Notes under the pieces: generated by a model
The model's input: the letters and a program-made list of their open reading frames with translations, nothing else
Told to the model about the DNA's origin: nothing
The model's database searches: none
From: Methanogenium organophilum
GTDB taxonomy: Archaea > Halobacteriota > Methanomicrobia > Methanomicrobiales > Methanomicrobiaceae
DNA: 64,000 nucleotides
Direction: 5' to 3'
Assembly (NCBI RefSeq): GCF_026684035.1
Contig: NZ_CP113361.1
Location: forward strand, 1,984,001-2,048,000
Position numbers and translations under genes: made by a program
Part shown: positions 51,045-60,110 of the stretch, one piece after another
How the letters are laid out: each line of letters opens with the position of its first letter
Position numbering within the stretch: the first letter of the stretch is position 1

Positions 51045-53060
51045 TTAAAGAATTTCTGTTCCGGGGAGAACATCTTCATTCGGAATCAGGAGCGATGCAT
51101 TATCTCCCGCTGCAAGAATCATGCCATCGCTCTCCACGCCAAAGAGTTTTGCTTTCTTCAGGTTAGTCACTACGACAACGGACTTCCCCGCCAGTTCTTC
51201 AGGAGTGTAATACTGTGCAATACCACTGACAATCTGTCGTTCCTCATCTCCAAGAGTCACCTGGATTTTGAGCAGCTTCTTTGACCCCTCAATTTTTTCT
51301 GCTGAGAGTATCTTTGCAACCTTCATTTCAACCCGTGCAAATTCATCAATGGTGATCCGTTCGTCTGTCTGAACTTCCGTAATCTGATTATCTGTATTTT
51401 CGCTCATTTCTGCTTCCTCAATTCGTTTTTTCATGATATCGTCAAGGGTATTTCGTGTATCGTCTTCGATTTTTGCAAATAGAATGGAAGGTTTGGGAAG
51501 ATTATTGTGTGCAAATCCTTCTGTCGCTTCTGCAATACTGTGTTTTGTGATACTGTCGGTGTATCCCAGCATTTCCCAACCTTTCTGGGATTCTTCCGGA
51601 AGAAGTGCGTCAAAGAGCAGGGTACACGCCTTTGCAATCTGCAGACAGTTCAGGATCACCTTTTCTGCAGCTTCGCGGTCCTCTTTGATAAGTTTCCATG
51701 GCGCATTGTTCTGGATATAGGAGTTGCCATATGAGGCGAGTGCCATCATCTCATCGATTGCATTCTTGAACTCATACCTTTCCATCTCATCTCCGACAGC
51801 ATCCAGTGTCTGCTGAATTCTCTTGCAGATTTCAGTGTCTGCCTCGCCATCCGGAATGCCTCCCAGTTTATTTGCGGCAAAATGCATCGTGCGATACAGG
51901 AAATTCCCGAGTGTGTCCACCAGTTCGTTATTGATTCGTTCCTGAAATATTTCCCAAGAGAAGTTGAGTTCCTTGGTATGTGACGTATAGGCAAGCAGAT
52001 AATACCGGAGATAATCAGCGGGAAGTCCCTGATCCAGATAATCATCATTTGTCCAGATTACATATCCTCTGGACTTGGAGAAGGTCTTGTCATTAATTTT
52101 GACCATGCCGCTTGCGACTACAGCGTCAGGAGTTGCATATCCTGCACCCTTCAGAATTGCCGGCCAGAATACGCAGTGGTGATAGATGATGTCCTGTCCA
52201 ATAAAATGGACAATCGGCTGGTCGCCGCGCCAGAATTGTTCCCAGTTGCCATTGTTCTCTTTGGCCCACTCTTCAGTGAATGCCATGTACCCGATAGGAG
52301 CGTCAACCCAGACATAGACAACTAGATTATCATGTCCTGGGAATTTTACTCCCCAGTCAAGTGTTCGTGTGATACACCAGTCATGAAGTCCTTCTTTAAG
52401 CCACCCCATGGCGTAATTTCGTGCATTTGTTGTGCCTTTCAAAGTGGGCAGATATTCCTGCAGGAATTCGCTGAAATCACCCAGCTTAAAGAAATAATGG
52501 TCTTGTTCTCTCAGTTCGGCTTTCCCTCTGCATACCTTACATACGGGTTCGGTGATTTCACCGGGCTCCAGGTGTTTCCCGCATCCCTGGTCACATTCAT
52601 CTCCACGCGCATGGGCACCACAGTATGGGCAGATGCCCTCCACATATCTGTCCGGGAGAAACATCTTACAATTCGGGCAATAGCTCTGGCTGATCGTTTT
52701 CTGGTAGACATGCCCGTTATCGATGAGTGACTGTACAATTATTTTAGTTCGCTGGTGGTTTGCAGGATCATCGGTCATACCAAACCGGTCAAAAAAGACA
52801 TTCATTCGTTTAAATGTCTGATCAAAGTGGTTGTGGTAGATTTCAGATATTTCACGGGGGGTCTTGCCGCTCTGGTCTGCAGAGATGACAATGGGTGTCC
52901 CGTGATTGTCCGAACCACAAATAAAGACAACCTCTTTTCCGATATGACGGAGATACCGGACGTAGAAGTCCGCAGGGACATAGGTCCGCAGGTGTCCGAT
53001 ATGGCATTGTCCATTGGTGTACGGAAGTCCGCAGGTTACCAACAGGGGTGAATCACTCAT
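51045..53060 (-). CDS. metG: Methionyl-tRNA synthetase with C-terminal tRNA-binding domain
   Basis: 671 residues. HIGH motif CHIGHLRTYV, zinc knuckles (CPNCKMF, CPYCG, CDQGCGKH, CKVCRG), KMSKS-type FSKSRGYVIW and a C-terminal EMAPII/Trbp-like OB domain (DEFARVEMKVAKILSAE). It charges initiator and elongator tRNA-Met. It is divergent from the gene at 53103 and converges with tRNA-Arg. Confidence 0.96.
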   Translation of the reverse strand: MSDSPLLVTCGLPYTNGQCHIGHLRTYVPADFYVRYLRHIGKEVVFICGSDNHGTPIVISADQSGKTPREISEIYHNHFDQTFKRMNVFFDRFGMTDDPANHQRTKIIVQSLIDNGHVYQKTISQSYCPNCKMFLPDRYVEGICPYCGAHARGDECDQGCGKHLEPGEITEPVCKVCRGKAELREQDHYFFKLGDFSEFLQEYLPTLKGTTNARNYAMGWLKEGLHDWCITRTLDWGVKFPGHDNLVVYVWVDAPIGYMAFTEEWAKENNGNWEQFWRGDQPIVHFIGQDIIYHHCVFWPAILKGAGYATPDAVVASGMVKINDKTFSKSRGYVIWTNDDYLDQGLPADYLRYYLLAYTSHTKELNFSWEIFQERINNELVDTLGNFLYRTMHFAANKLGGIPDGEADTEICKRIQQTLDAVGDEMERYEFKNAIDEMMALASYGNSYIQNNAPWKLIKEDREAAEKVILNCLQIAKACTLLFDALLPEESQKGWEMLGYTDSITKHSIAEATEGFAHNNLPKPSILFAKIEDDTRNTLDDIMKKRIEEAEMSENTDNQITEVQTDERITIDEFARVEMKVAKILSAEKIEGSKKLLKIQVTLGDEERQIVSGIAQYYTPEELAGKSVVVVTNLKKAKLFGVESDGMILAAGDNASLLIPNEDVLPGTEIL

Positions 53061-53102
53061 GCCTAATTTTTTTGCATTTGATGGTATAAATACATAATAT
53101 CA

Positions 53103-53888
53103 ATGAAAAAACGCAGAAATCTTCCGGTCTGGTCGTTTGGCGGGGAAGAGCCTGACCCAAATCTGTCTGTCCTTGCCGCCTGGGCGGGTAGACAGAAGGG
53201 TGCATCATGCGATCTGCTCTCATTTAAGGTGGAGCATTCACTCCAGGATCAGATCGGGCTTGACCGTCTTGCCTATGGAGGTATGTTCTATGCAGACCGG
53301 ATGCGCGAATCAATTGGAGGAATACGTTCAGGGTTTCTGCGCGAAGAGCCTTGGACATCTCCTGATTCTCTTCGGGATGATGCTGCACGTGCGTCTGCAA
53401 TCTCCCGGAATGTCTGGGCCGTCCTGCCGTCTCCTCTGCATCTGAAAATTGACGATGGGATATACTCTGACAGGGAGGAATATGAGAGTGCTCTCTGCCG
53501 TATGTATGGCCTTCTGATGCGTGAGATTCGTGACGCCGGAGTATATGGGACCATCATCATCGGTGAACAGTTCTCTGCTCTTGAACGGGAAATGCTTCCC
53601 GGAAGACGTGTCCGTCTCCATTCACTTTCAGGTACTTCGCGCGCACTCTCTGGAATTCTTGAAGTCCAGAACTCCCTTTCACTGTCTGCAAAACGCCTCA
53701 TTATTCTCCCCGATCTTCTGGATGAATATGAAATTCGGTCGGTGAGTGTGATTGATGGGACGGAAAAGGATTTTGCCGGTTTGCTCTCGTACTTTGACCC
53801 TGGTGACATAACTGCAGGGGGCTTCTCTCTGGCCGGAGGAAAAAAATATTGGGACGGAGTGCATGAGCACGCCTTTGTTTTTGTTTGA
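53103..53888 (+). CDS. Hypothetical protein, mixed alpha/beta
   Basis: 261 residues. Starts MKKRRNLPVWSFGGEEPDPN and contains a long stretch with LDRLAYGGMFYADRM, VYGTIIIGEQFSALE and LIILPDLLDEYE. No membrane helix or signal peptide. It looks like a soluble enzyme-like protein, but I do not recognise the family. The 42 bp divergent gap to metG may contain both promoters. Confidence 0.7.
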   Translation: MKKRRNLPVWSFGGEEPDPNLSVLAAWAGRQKGASCDLLSFKVEHSLQDQIGLDRLAYGGMFYADRMRESIGGIRSGFLREEPWTSPDSLRDDAARASAISRNVWAVLPSPLHLKIDDGIYSDREEYESALCRMYGLLMREIRDAGVYGTIIIGEQFSALEREMLPGRRVRLHSLSGTSRALSGILEVQNSLSLSAKRLIILPDLLDEYEIRSVSVIDGTEKDFAGLLSYFDPGDITAGGFSLAGGKKYWDGVHEHAFVFV

Positions 53889-53900
53889 TCGGTTGGATTT

Positions 53901-54608
53901 TCAGAGAATATCAAGCATGTTTCTGCCTGACTGTGTCATTCCCGGAACTGCTACTTTTCTTTCAATGAGCATAACCGCAATTGTTGTAATGGTGACCAGA
54001 AGCAGGTAGATTGCTCCTACAATCACGAATACTTCGGTGTATTCAAAGTATTTTGTTGCAACCATTTTTCCTGCACCTGTCAGTTCAATGACGGTGAGCA
54101 TGTAGGCAAGGGACGAATATTTGATGAGATAAATAAATTCATTTGAAAGTCCCGGTATAGCCCGTATGAGTGCCTGGGGGAGAATGATGTGGCGGACTGC
54201 CTGCATCCTTGTCATGCCAAGGGCCTGTGCTGCAATTATTTGTCCTTCTTTTATTGAACTGATTGCACCCCTGATATATTCAGAATTGTAAGCACCATTA
54301 CACATGACAAAACCGACCAGTGACGCCATAAATGCTGACAGTGTAATTCCAACAGAGGGAAGGCCAAAATACAGGATGAAGAGCATCAACAGAAGTGGTG
54401 TACCCTTGATAAATGCGACAGCACCTTTACAGATAAGTGAGATGTTTTTTGACCCGTATACTCGTCCGACAGCGACAAGAATGCCAAGAACAAGGCCAAA
54501 AGGGGCAGTGAGCACGATCAGTTTCAGGGTAACTGCCAATCCGTCCATAAGGACAGGGAGGAGTATCTGGAATAAGAATTCTGCCTGGTCCATTGCTTTA
54601 GTCACCAC
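53901..54608 (-). CDS. Polar amino-acid ABC transporter permease (HisM-type)
   Basis: 235 residues with about five membrane helices. The EAA loop is AQALGMTRMQAVRHIILPQA (about 130-149), followed by RAIPGLSNEF. It partners with the permease at 55355 and the ATPase at 54598, forming the transmembrane channel. It overlaps the ATPase gene by 11 nt. Confidence 0.92.
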   Translation of the reverse strand: MVTKAMDQAEFLFQILLPVLMDGLAVTLKLIVLTAPFGLVLGILVAVGRVYGSKNISLICKGAVAFIKGTPLLLMLFILYFGLPSVGITLSAFMASLVGFVMCNGAYNSEYIRGAISSIKEGQIIAAQALGMTRMQAVRHIILPQALIRAIPGLSNEFIYLIKYSSLAYMLTVIELTGAGKMVATKYFEYTEVFVIVGAIYLLLVTITTIAVMLIERKVAVPGMTQSGRNMLDIL

Positions 54609-55353
54609 TGATGTCGTTGAACTGACCTATGAAATTCTTGCAGCGCTCAAACTTCGTTTCGCTCATAAGTTCGTCAGGTGAACCCTGTTCTTTGATCTCT
54701 CCGTGTTCCATGAACATGATACGGTTTGCAACATTACAGGCAAATCCCATTTCATGGGTTACAACAAGCATTGTCATCCCGGCATGTGCCAGTTTCTTCA
54801 TGACTTCCAGAACTTCGCGTGTCAGTTCCGGGTCAAGGGCAGACGTCGGCTCATCAAAGAGGATGACATCGGGGTCCATTGCAAGGGCACGTGCGATTGA
54901 GACACGTTGTGCCTGACCGCCCGATAGTTCTGCAGGGTAGTGCTCTGCCCACTCTTCCATACCCACCTGTCTGAGTTCATAGAGTGCTTTTTCCCTGGCC
55001 TCTTTTGGATTCATTCCTTTGACTTTGATGAGTGCTACTTCCACATTGCGGACTGCTGTCAGGTGATCAAAGAGGAAAAAATTCTGGAAGACCATTCCGA
55101 TTTTCTGCCTGAAATGATTGATATTCTTTCCGGAGTTGGTGACTTCTTTGTCGCCAAGCCATACCGTACCCTGATCCGGCTGGGTCAGCAGGTTAATGCA
55201 GCGCAGAAGGGTGCTCTTCCCGGTACCGGAAGGGCCAATGAAACAAATGGTTTCTCCCTTTGTTACCTCAAATGATACTCCTTTCAGTACCTCAAGATCT
55301 CCAAAAGATTTGTGAATATTTTCAACTCTGAGTATTGTTTCTGTATTGTCCAT
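54598..55353 (-). CDS. Polar amino-acid ABC transporter ATP-binding protein (GlnQ/HisP-type)
   Basis: 251 residues. Walker A GPSGTGKST (about 38-46), signature LSGGQAQRVSIARAL and Walker B VILFDEPTSALDPE with switch His in VVTHEMGFA are intact. It belongs to the GlnQ/HisP family. It ends 2 nt after the first permease gene and overlaps the second. Confidence 0.95.
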   Translation of the reverse strand: MDNTETILRVENIHKSFGDLEVLKGVSFEVTKGETICFIGPSGTGKSTLLRCINLLTQPDQGTVWLGDKEVTNSGKNINHFRQKIGMVFQNFFLFDHLTAVRNVEVALIKVKGMNPKEAREKALYELRQVGMEEWAEHYPAELSGGQAQRVSIARALAMDPDVILFDEPTSALDPELTREVLEVMKKLAHAGMTMLVVTHEMGFACNVANRIMFMEHGEIKEQGSPDELMSETKFERCKNFIGQFNDISGD

Positions 55354-55354
55354 A

Positions 55355-56029
55355 TTATGCAGCTCCTGTTCCGAATCCTGGGATCTCTATCTTCTTCTCA
55401 ATCTGGTGAAGTACTCTCATACCTGCATAGTTCAGGAGAATGAATATGCCTGCGCAGAGAAGATAAATCGGCATCGTTATGTAGGTCTGTGAGACGATCT
55501 GTGATGTCCGTGTCATAAGTTCCATTACCCCGATTGCGTAACAGATTGAAGAATCAGTAAGGATGTTGGGGTACTCATTTGACCATCCCGGAAGGGCTAC
55601 TCGTACCGCCTGGGGAAGTATGACATTTTGTATGCTCTGAAGTTTTGTCATTCCTACAGAACGTGCTGCAATCATCTGTCCCTCGCTGACGGATTGGATT
55701 GCACCGCGGAATATCTGTGACTGGTAGGCGGCCCCTCTCAGCCCGAGCACGGTAGCACCTACAAAGAATGCCGGAACGTCCATTCCCAGTCCCGGAAAGA
55801 TGCCGAAGTAGAAGAGGAATAACAGGACAAGAACCGGGAGACCACGAAAGAACCAAACAAAAATGCCGACCAGAAAACGGATTGGACGTTTGCCATATAC
55901 CTGTGCGACTGCCATTGGCAGGCCAAAGAGCACACCCAGAAGCAGTGCAGATCCGACAAGTCCGAGGGTGGCAAAGATTCCCCCTATAAGATATGGGAAC
56001 CATTCTGTAATTACTGCTGAGAAATCCAT
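55355..56029 (-). CDS. Polar amino-acid ABC transporter permease (GlnP-type)
   Basis: About 224 residues from ATG 56029 (MDFSAVITEWFPYLIGGI), chosen because the in-frame sequence up to 56092 lies over the palindrome at 56073-56090 and has no homology. Membrane helices and the EAA loop AARSVGMTKLQSIQNVILPQ are seen. It makes a heterodimer with the HisM-type permease. Confidence 0.9.
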   Translation of the reverse strand: MDFSAVITEWFPYLIGGIFATLGLVGSALLLGVLFGLPMAVAQVYGKRPIRFLVGIFVWFFRGLPVLVLLFLFYFGIFPGLGMDVPAFFVGATVLGLRGAAYQSQIFRGAIQSVSEGQMIAARSVGMTKLQSIQNVILPQAVRVALPGWSNEYPNILTDSSICYAIGVMELMTRTSQIVSQTYITMPIYLLCAGIFILLNYAGMRVLHQIEKKIEIPGFGTGAA

Positions 56030-56072
56030 TATTACAACACTTGAAATCCCGTTTTTCCTAAACGCATGTAAT

Positions 56073-56090
56073 GCTGTGTATATACATAGC
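56073..56090. promoter_or_regulatory. Palindrome/TATA element upstream of GlnP-type permease
   Basis: GCTGTGTATATACATAGC, with a perfect core TGTATATACA. It lies 44 nt upstream of the permease ATG on the minus strand and can act as TATA box, operator or both. Confidence 0.4.
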
Positions 56091-56135
56091 ACATCATGCC
56101 TTTACAAAATAGTGTGCGGTCGTATGCAATAGAAG

Positions 56136-56158
56136 TTGTGGAGTTTATTTCTCCACAA
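56136..56158 (-). terminator. Stem-loop between binding-protein and permease genes
   Basis: TTGTGGAG with CTCCACAA (8 bp stem, 7 nt loop) begins 11 nt after the binding-protein stop codon. It may terminate or stabilise the upstream mRNA so that binding protein is made in excess. Confidence 0.55.
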
Positions 56159-56168
56159 TTTCTGTCTT

Positions 56169-56969
56169 TTACTCGGCCATTTCGTACTTTATCTTCAGTT
56201 CTTCCCAGTATGGGTCTGCCATGAGTGTGGTGATGCCCTCATTCATGGAGTTTAAGAGGTCGACATCACCCTTCCGGATGGCCACACCATACTCTTCACC
56301 AGTGTTAATTTCCCCTACGATAACAATGGGTTTCCCTGCAATTGCATCCAGCATGGGAGGTTTGTCGTAGATTGCTGCATCTAAACGTCCGTTTTTCAGA
56401 TCCTCTGCAACCAGTGGGAAATTGTCATAGGTTTTCAGGTTATCCTTTGACATGAGGCCGGTTTCAATGAGATTTTTTTCAACCCACATCTGACCGGTGG
56501 TGCCGCGCTGTGCACCAATAACGAGCGTTCCGTTCTTGAAGTCATCAAGGGTGTATCCGGAGTCTTCCTGGACTGCAACCGACTGGTTTACCACCCAGTA
56601 CGGGATAGAAAAGTTCACTTTTTCCTTCCGTTCGTCAGTGATTGTCAATCCGGAATAGACCATGTCGATCTTGCCGTTCACGAGTGCCGGAATGATGCCG
56701 TCCCAAGCCATTGGCTGGATTTTAACCTCAAATCCCTGATTTTCTGCGATCCACCTGACTGATTCGACGTCAAATCCCTGAGGATTTCCTTCCGAGTCAA
56801 TGTAACTGTATGGAGGATACTCTCCATCAATTCCAACAATAAATATGGTTGTTTCCGGTACATCTCCCTGCGCTGGCGCAGGAGTCTCTTCAGATGATGT
56901 ACAGCCAGCAAATGCGACTGCCACTGCAATGATGAGAACAAGAACCAATCCCAATCCTTTGTGATTCAT
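56169..56969 (-). CDS. Polar amino-acid ABC transporter substrate-binding lipoprotein
   Basis: 266 residues. A lipobox (FAGCTSS, about residue 22) anchors it at the outer membrane face. The periplasmic-binding-type-3 domain has IFIVGIDGEYPPYSYIDSEG, GFDVESVRWIAEN and GLTITDERKEKVNFSIPYW. It captures the amino acid for the permeases downstream. It is the first gene of the ABC operon. Confidence 0.93.
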   Translation of the reverse strand: MNHKGLGLVLVLIIAVAVAFAGCTSSEETPAPAQGDVPETTIFIVGIDGEYPPYSYIDSEGNPQGFDVESVRWIAENQGFEVKIQPMAWDGIIPALVNGKIDMVYSGLTITDERKEKVNFSIPYWVVNQSVAVQEDSGYTLDDFKNGTLVIGAQRGTTGQMWVEKNLIETGLMSKDNLKTYDNFPLVAEDLKNGRLDAAIYDKPPMLDAIAGKPIVIVGEINTGEEYGVAIRKGDVDLLNSMNEGITTLMADPYWEELKIKYEMAE

Positions 56970-56987
56970 CAGACTTTTTTTTGCAGA

Positions 56988-57001
56988 GATATTTATTATA
57001 T
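56988..57001 (-). promoter_or_regulatory. TATA-like box for the ABC transporter operon
   Basis: On the minus strand ATATAATAAATATC, about 25 nt upstream of the ATG at 56969. Confidence 0.4.
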
Positions 57002-57042
57002 GTTATGAATTGTGTTTTTGGAAAAATATTCAATGTTGGTAT

Positions 57043-58017
57043 TTATTCTGCTGTTGCAGTATCTGCCACCTGGACCAGTTCATTGAAGCATCTCGATTTT
57101 TTCAGGAATAACAGGGACATTTTATCTTTTAGGGTAAATGTGAATGTGCCGCCTGCGGCAGGAGGATGACCTCCACCGGAGAATTTTCGTGCAATAAGAT
57201 GACTGATGGGAGGTACAGAACGGATGGAAAATCTCCCGTTCTTTCCATATATTACTTCAATGTCGGTATTGAACTCGTCCCGTATCTCATGAGCCGTTTC
57301 GCTGGGATATCCATGAAGGGGAGCAAATGCAACCCGGTACCGGGATTCAATAATTTTCATTCCTCTGATGCTCTTTTTAATTGCATCCTTCCGCTCAGTT
57401 TCAATATTCCGGTATTCTTCATTAATCCAGTCATCTGTGATGATGCCTTTGGTAAGTCTGTCGCGGACCGGATTGAGGTTAACACGTTTTGTACAAATCT
57501 GGCCCAGCATCTTTGCGCGTGGGTCATTATGTTTCCAAAGGTCATAGTCGCAGACAACACGGGCGACTTCTTCTGCTATTGTATCACCGGGCATAAGGTC
57601 CCCTGCACATATCGCGGTGGCACACCGGGTGGTGTCTACAATACAGATTGCACCGGTATTCTCTATACTGCATAGTTCCTTGTCTGTCCACCGGTGGTGA
57701 TCACGCCAGCAGATCCTCCATCCGTTTTTTACGGCTTTCTCCACCAGTTTATCTGCGTCTTTGCAGTATCCCAGGTCAGATATGCTGAGGAGGTGCCCTT
57801 TTCCCGGCAGTGCACTGATGTCGCGCAGCATTGACGGGAACGAACCGACTGATGACCATATCGTGAATATTTCACTGTATTTCATGCGATGAACTGCATC
57901 ACATCCTGCTGCGTCAAGGTCATTGTGCGAAAGGTGAACAATCTCTGATTTGCGTTCAGAAACGGCTTTCAGAAGATTATCTCTCTTTGAGTTAGAATTT
58001 CCCTTTTTCTCCCCCAT
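57043..58017 (-). CDS. DHH-superfamily phosphoesterase
   Basis: 324 residues. DHH-type motifs: SHNDLDAAGCDAV (about 28-40), ICWRDHHRW (DHH) and the C-terminal DHHA1 GGGHPPAAGG. It probably hydrolyses short RNA or cyclic dinucleotides or single-stranded DNA; the actual substrate is unknown. It has its own upstream region at 58018-58122 that contains a CTATTTATCTC TATA-like element. Confidence 0.87.
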   Translation of the reverse strand: MGEKKGNSNSKRDNLLKAVSERKSEIVHLSHNDLDAAGCDAVHRMKYSEIFTIWSSVGSFPSMLRDISALPGKGHLLSISDLGYCKDADKLVEKAVKNGWRICWRDHHRWTDKELCSIENTGAICIVDTTRCATAICAGDLMPGDTIAEEVARVVCDYDLWKHNDPRAKMLGQICTKRVNLNPVRDRLTKGIITDDWINEEYRNIETERKDAIKKSIRGMKIIESRYRVAFAPLHGYPSETAHEIRDEFNTDIEVIYGKNGRFSIRSVPPISHLIARKFSGGGHPPAAGGTFTFTLKDKMSLLFLKKSRCFNELVQVADTATAE

Positions 58018-58122
58018 AGTATCTGATAATGTTTTGGGGTGGGGAGATAAATAGACTGAGTAAGTCTCTCTGAAATCAAATAGGAGGATTTATTGCCATG
58101 TGCGTGCAATGTTAATACCCAA

Positions 58123-58196
58123 GCCTTAGTAGCTCAGACTGGGAGAGCGCCAGACTGAAGATCTGGTTGTCGCCGGTTCAAATCCGGCCTGAGGCA
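58123..58196 (+). tRNA. tRNA-Phe(GAA)
   Basis: 74 nt. Acceptor GCCTTAG with CTGAGGC, anticodon arm CCAGA/TCTGG with loop CTGAAGA (anticodon GAA) and T arm GCCGG-TTCAAAT-CCGGC. Discriminator A; no encoded CCA. A T-run (58201-58205) follows. An AT-rich TTTATTG element lies about 30 nt upstream. Confidence 0.95.
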
Positions 58197-58200
58197 CTCG

Positions 58201-58205
58201 TTTTT
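58201..58205 (+). terminator. T-run after tRNA-Phe
   Basis: TTTTT starting 5 nt after the tRNA 3' end. Confidence 0.4.
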
Positions 58206-58371
58206 CACGGGATTGTTTTGTAAGGTTACTGTTCTTTCTAATATTCTTTCATCACTGCAGTTCCCTTGGGCATGTTTCTCCTGTCGTGCAATGGTTTTTA
58301 TTCTGGTATGGGCAGGAGTATGCATGATCCGGAATAATGCCCTTTTGCTGTTTGATGCGTGTGCAGGTGCG

Positions 58372-58818
58372 ATGTACAGGACAACACATATATGGCGGTC
58401 CGATAAGGAATGGAGTGAGATTCTTTCTCCGGATGTGTTTCTTGTAGCACGGAAGGAAGGTACAGAGCCTCCCTTCAGTGGAAAATACACCGAATGCCAT
58501 ACAAAAGGGATATATGCGTGCGTCTGCTGTGGGACCCATCTCTTCTTTTCCGGTGACAAATTTGATTCGGGTACGGGATGGCCGAGTTTTTCACAACCTG
58601 TCTGCCGGGATAACATCGAATTGTCTGAAGACAGGTCACTTGGGATGAGGCGTACAGAAGTTCTATGCCGTCGATGTGGGGCCCACCTTGGACATGTTTT
58701 TGACGATGGTCCGCCACCGACCGGAAAGCGGTATTGTATTAACTCCCTCTCTCTTGTCCTTATTGAATGCGAAACGTCGGGGTTTGATACCAATATGGCT
58801 AAATCCGGGCATGAATAA
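58372..58818 (+). CDS. msrB: Peptide-methionine (R)-S-oxide reductase
   Basis: 148 residues from ATG 58372, preceded by AGGTG; the open frame back to 58213 has no homology. MsrB signatures are SGTGWPSFSQPV, zinc ligands in CVCCGTHLF and CRRCGAHLGHVFDDGP, and the catalytic Cys in KRYCINSLSL. It repairs methionine-R-sulfoxide. It is followed 10 nt later by the RibD-type reductase gene. Confidence 0.94.
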   Translation: MYRTTHIWRSDKEWSEILSPDVFLVARKEGTEPPFSGKYTECHTKGIYACVCCGTHLFFSGDKFDSGTGWPSFSQPVCRDNIELSEDRSLGMRRTEVLCRRCGAHLGHVFDDGPPPTGKRYCINSLSLVLIECETSGFDTNMAKSGHE

Positions 58819-58828
58819 ACTCTAGTAT

Positions 58829-59521
58829 ATGCGCCCTCATGTGTTTGTCAATCTGGCAATGAGTGCTGATGGGAAACTTTCAACAATAGAACGCAGACAG
58901 GTCCGAATTTCCGGAGATGCGGATTTCAGGCGTGTCGACCTGATAAAATCGCAGTCAGATGCGATTATGGTGGGAATAGGGACCGTACTCGCAGATGACC
59001 CTTCTCTTACGGTGAAGGATGCCACGCTCAGAAAGGAGCGGGCAGATGATGGGCGGGATGAAAATCCTGTACGTATTGTCATTGACAGCAGGGCAAGAAC
59101 ACCTGTAGATGCGGATATCCTCCACAAAGGCCCCGGAAGAAGGATTATTGTTGTTTCCAATTCTGCAGACCCTGCAAAGACTGCTCTTCTCTCTGAATAT
59201 GCGGATATTCAGGTGTTTGGCGATGAACGGGTGGATATGTCTGCTTTTTTGGAATACCTGGGAACTCTTGGAATCCGGAGTCTTATGGTGGAGGGGGGCG
59301 GCACGCTGATCTGGTCTCTTTTTGCAGAGGGTCTTGTTGATGAATTGTATACCTGTGTTGGAAATGTCATCATTGGCGGCGCAGATGCTCCCACTCCTGC
59401 AGATGGGGATGGGTTCATAAATGAAGCTGATTTTCCCTCTCTTGTTCTCAAGGATGCAAAACGAATTGATGATGGGATTCTTCTGTGTTGGAGTGTCAAA
59501 AAAAAGGATGGGGGGGAGTAA
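58829..59521 (+). CDS. 2,5-diamino-6-ribosylaminopyrimidinone 5'-phosphate reductase (RibD C-terminal type)
   Basis: 230 residues. RPHVFVNLAMSADGKLST, SQSDAIMVGIGTVLADDPSL and RSLMVEGGGTLIWSL match the archaeal reductase of riboflavin/F420 precursor synthesis (dihydrofolate-reductase fold, NADPH). It converts the open pyrimidine ribose to the ribitol form. The gene converges with the lipoprotein gene. Confidence 0.92.
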   Translation: MRPHVFVNLAMSADGKLSTIERRQVRISGDADFRRVDLIKSQSDAIMVGIGTVLADDPSLTVKDATLRKERADDGRDENPVRIVIDSRARTPVDADILHKGPGRRIIVVSNSADPAKTALLSEYADIQVFGDERVDMSAFLEYLGTLGIRSLMVEGGGTLIWSLFAEGLVDELYTCVGNVIIGGADAPTPADGDGFINEADFPSLVLKDAKRIDDGILLCWSVKKKDGGE

Positions 59522-59528
59522 CCGGTTT

Positions 59529-60014
59529 TTAGTTTGTGGTCCTGCTTCGGGAAAGGGTGTCATCGTAGATTTTGTAACTCGTTCCGTCGTAGAAGGAAAC
59601 AGTGACCATAATCCTGTCCTCTCCTTTTGTTGCCTCGCCATCGTCCACAGTGAATACTGCTTCCGCATTGACATTTGGCTCGATGTATTTGGTGGTTGTG
59701 GCGCCACTGGCTGAAATTACTGTCGCTTTGATGTCATTGACCTGATCCTGACCTTTTCCGCCCCTGAATGTGACGGTAATATCGCCTGTTATCGGGTCTT
59801 TTGAAGCGGCTACTTCCACAAACTGTGTTGTTGGCACAACATCGGTTGGCTGGGGCATCAAATCCGGTGCCGGGGCGCTCGTTGTAGATGCGGTCGTTTC
59901 AACAGGCAGGACCGTGGGTGTGGGCGTAGTCTCCCCAGAGTCGGAAGTACATCCGGCAATACATATCATTCCAATGAAAAGAACAATTAGAATAATTGAT
60001 ACCTTTTTAATCAT
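59529..60014 (-). CDS. Lipoprotein with Thr/Pro-rich linker
   Basis: 161 residues. Lipobox IAGC at residue 21, then a TPTPT/ASTTSAP-rich linker and a beta-rich domain (DITVTFRGGKGQDQVNDIKA) ending KIYDDTLSRSRTTN. Secreted lipoproteins of this type are common in Methanomicrobiales, function unknown. It has a TATA-like element at 60034-60047. Confidence 0.75.
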   Translation of the reverse strand: MIKKVSIILIVLFIGMICIAGCTSDSGETTPTPTVLPVETTASTTSAPAPDLMPQPTDVVPTTQFVEVAASKDPITGDITVTFRGGKGQDQVNDIKATVISASGATTTKYIEPNVNAEAVFTVDDGEATKGEDRIMVTVSFYDGTSYKIYDDTLSRSRTTN

Positions 60015-60033
60015 ATCATTTCATTCGGAAATG

Positions 60034-60047
60034 CTGTATATATTCTT
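60034..60047 (-). promoter_or_regulatory. TATA-like box for the lipoprotein gene
   Basis: On the minus strand AAGAATATATACAG, about 26 nt upstream of the ATG at 60014. Confidence 0.4.
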
Positions 60048-60110
60048 ATCGGACACCTTCGGTGAGTGGTGTTGGTATGGAATGCCAGTATCCGGGAGTA
60101 GTATAACAAT

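Noticed and set aside
58134-58793. 219-codon open frame on the minus strand
   Set aside because: Covers tRNA-Phe and the antisense of msrB; no homology and no plausible start.
58955-59707. 250-codon open frame on the minus strand
   Set aside because: Antisense to the RibD-type reductase gene and crossing into the lipoprotein region.
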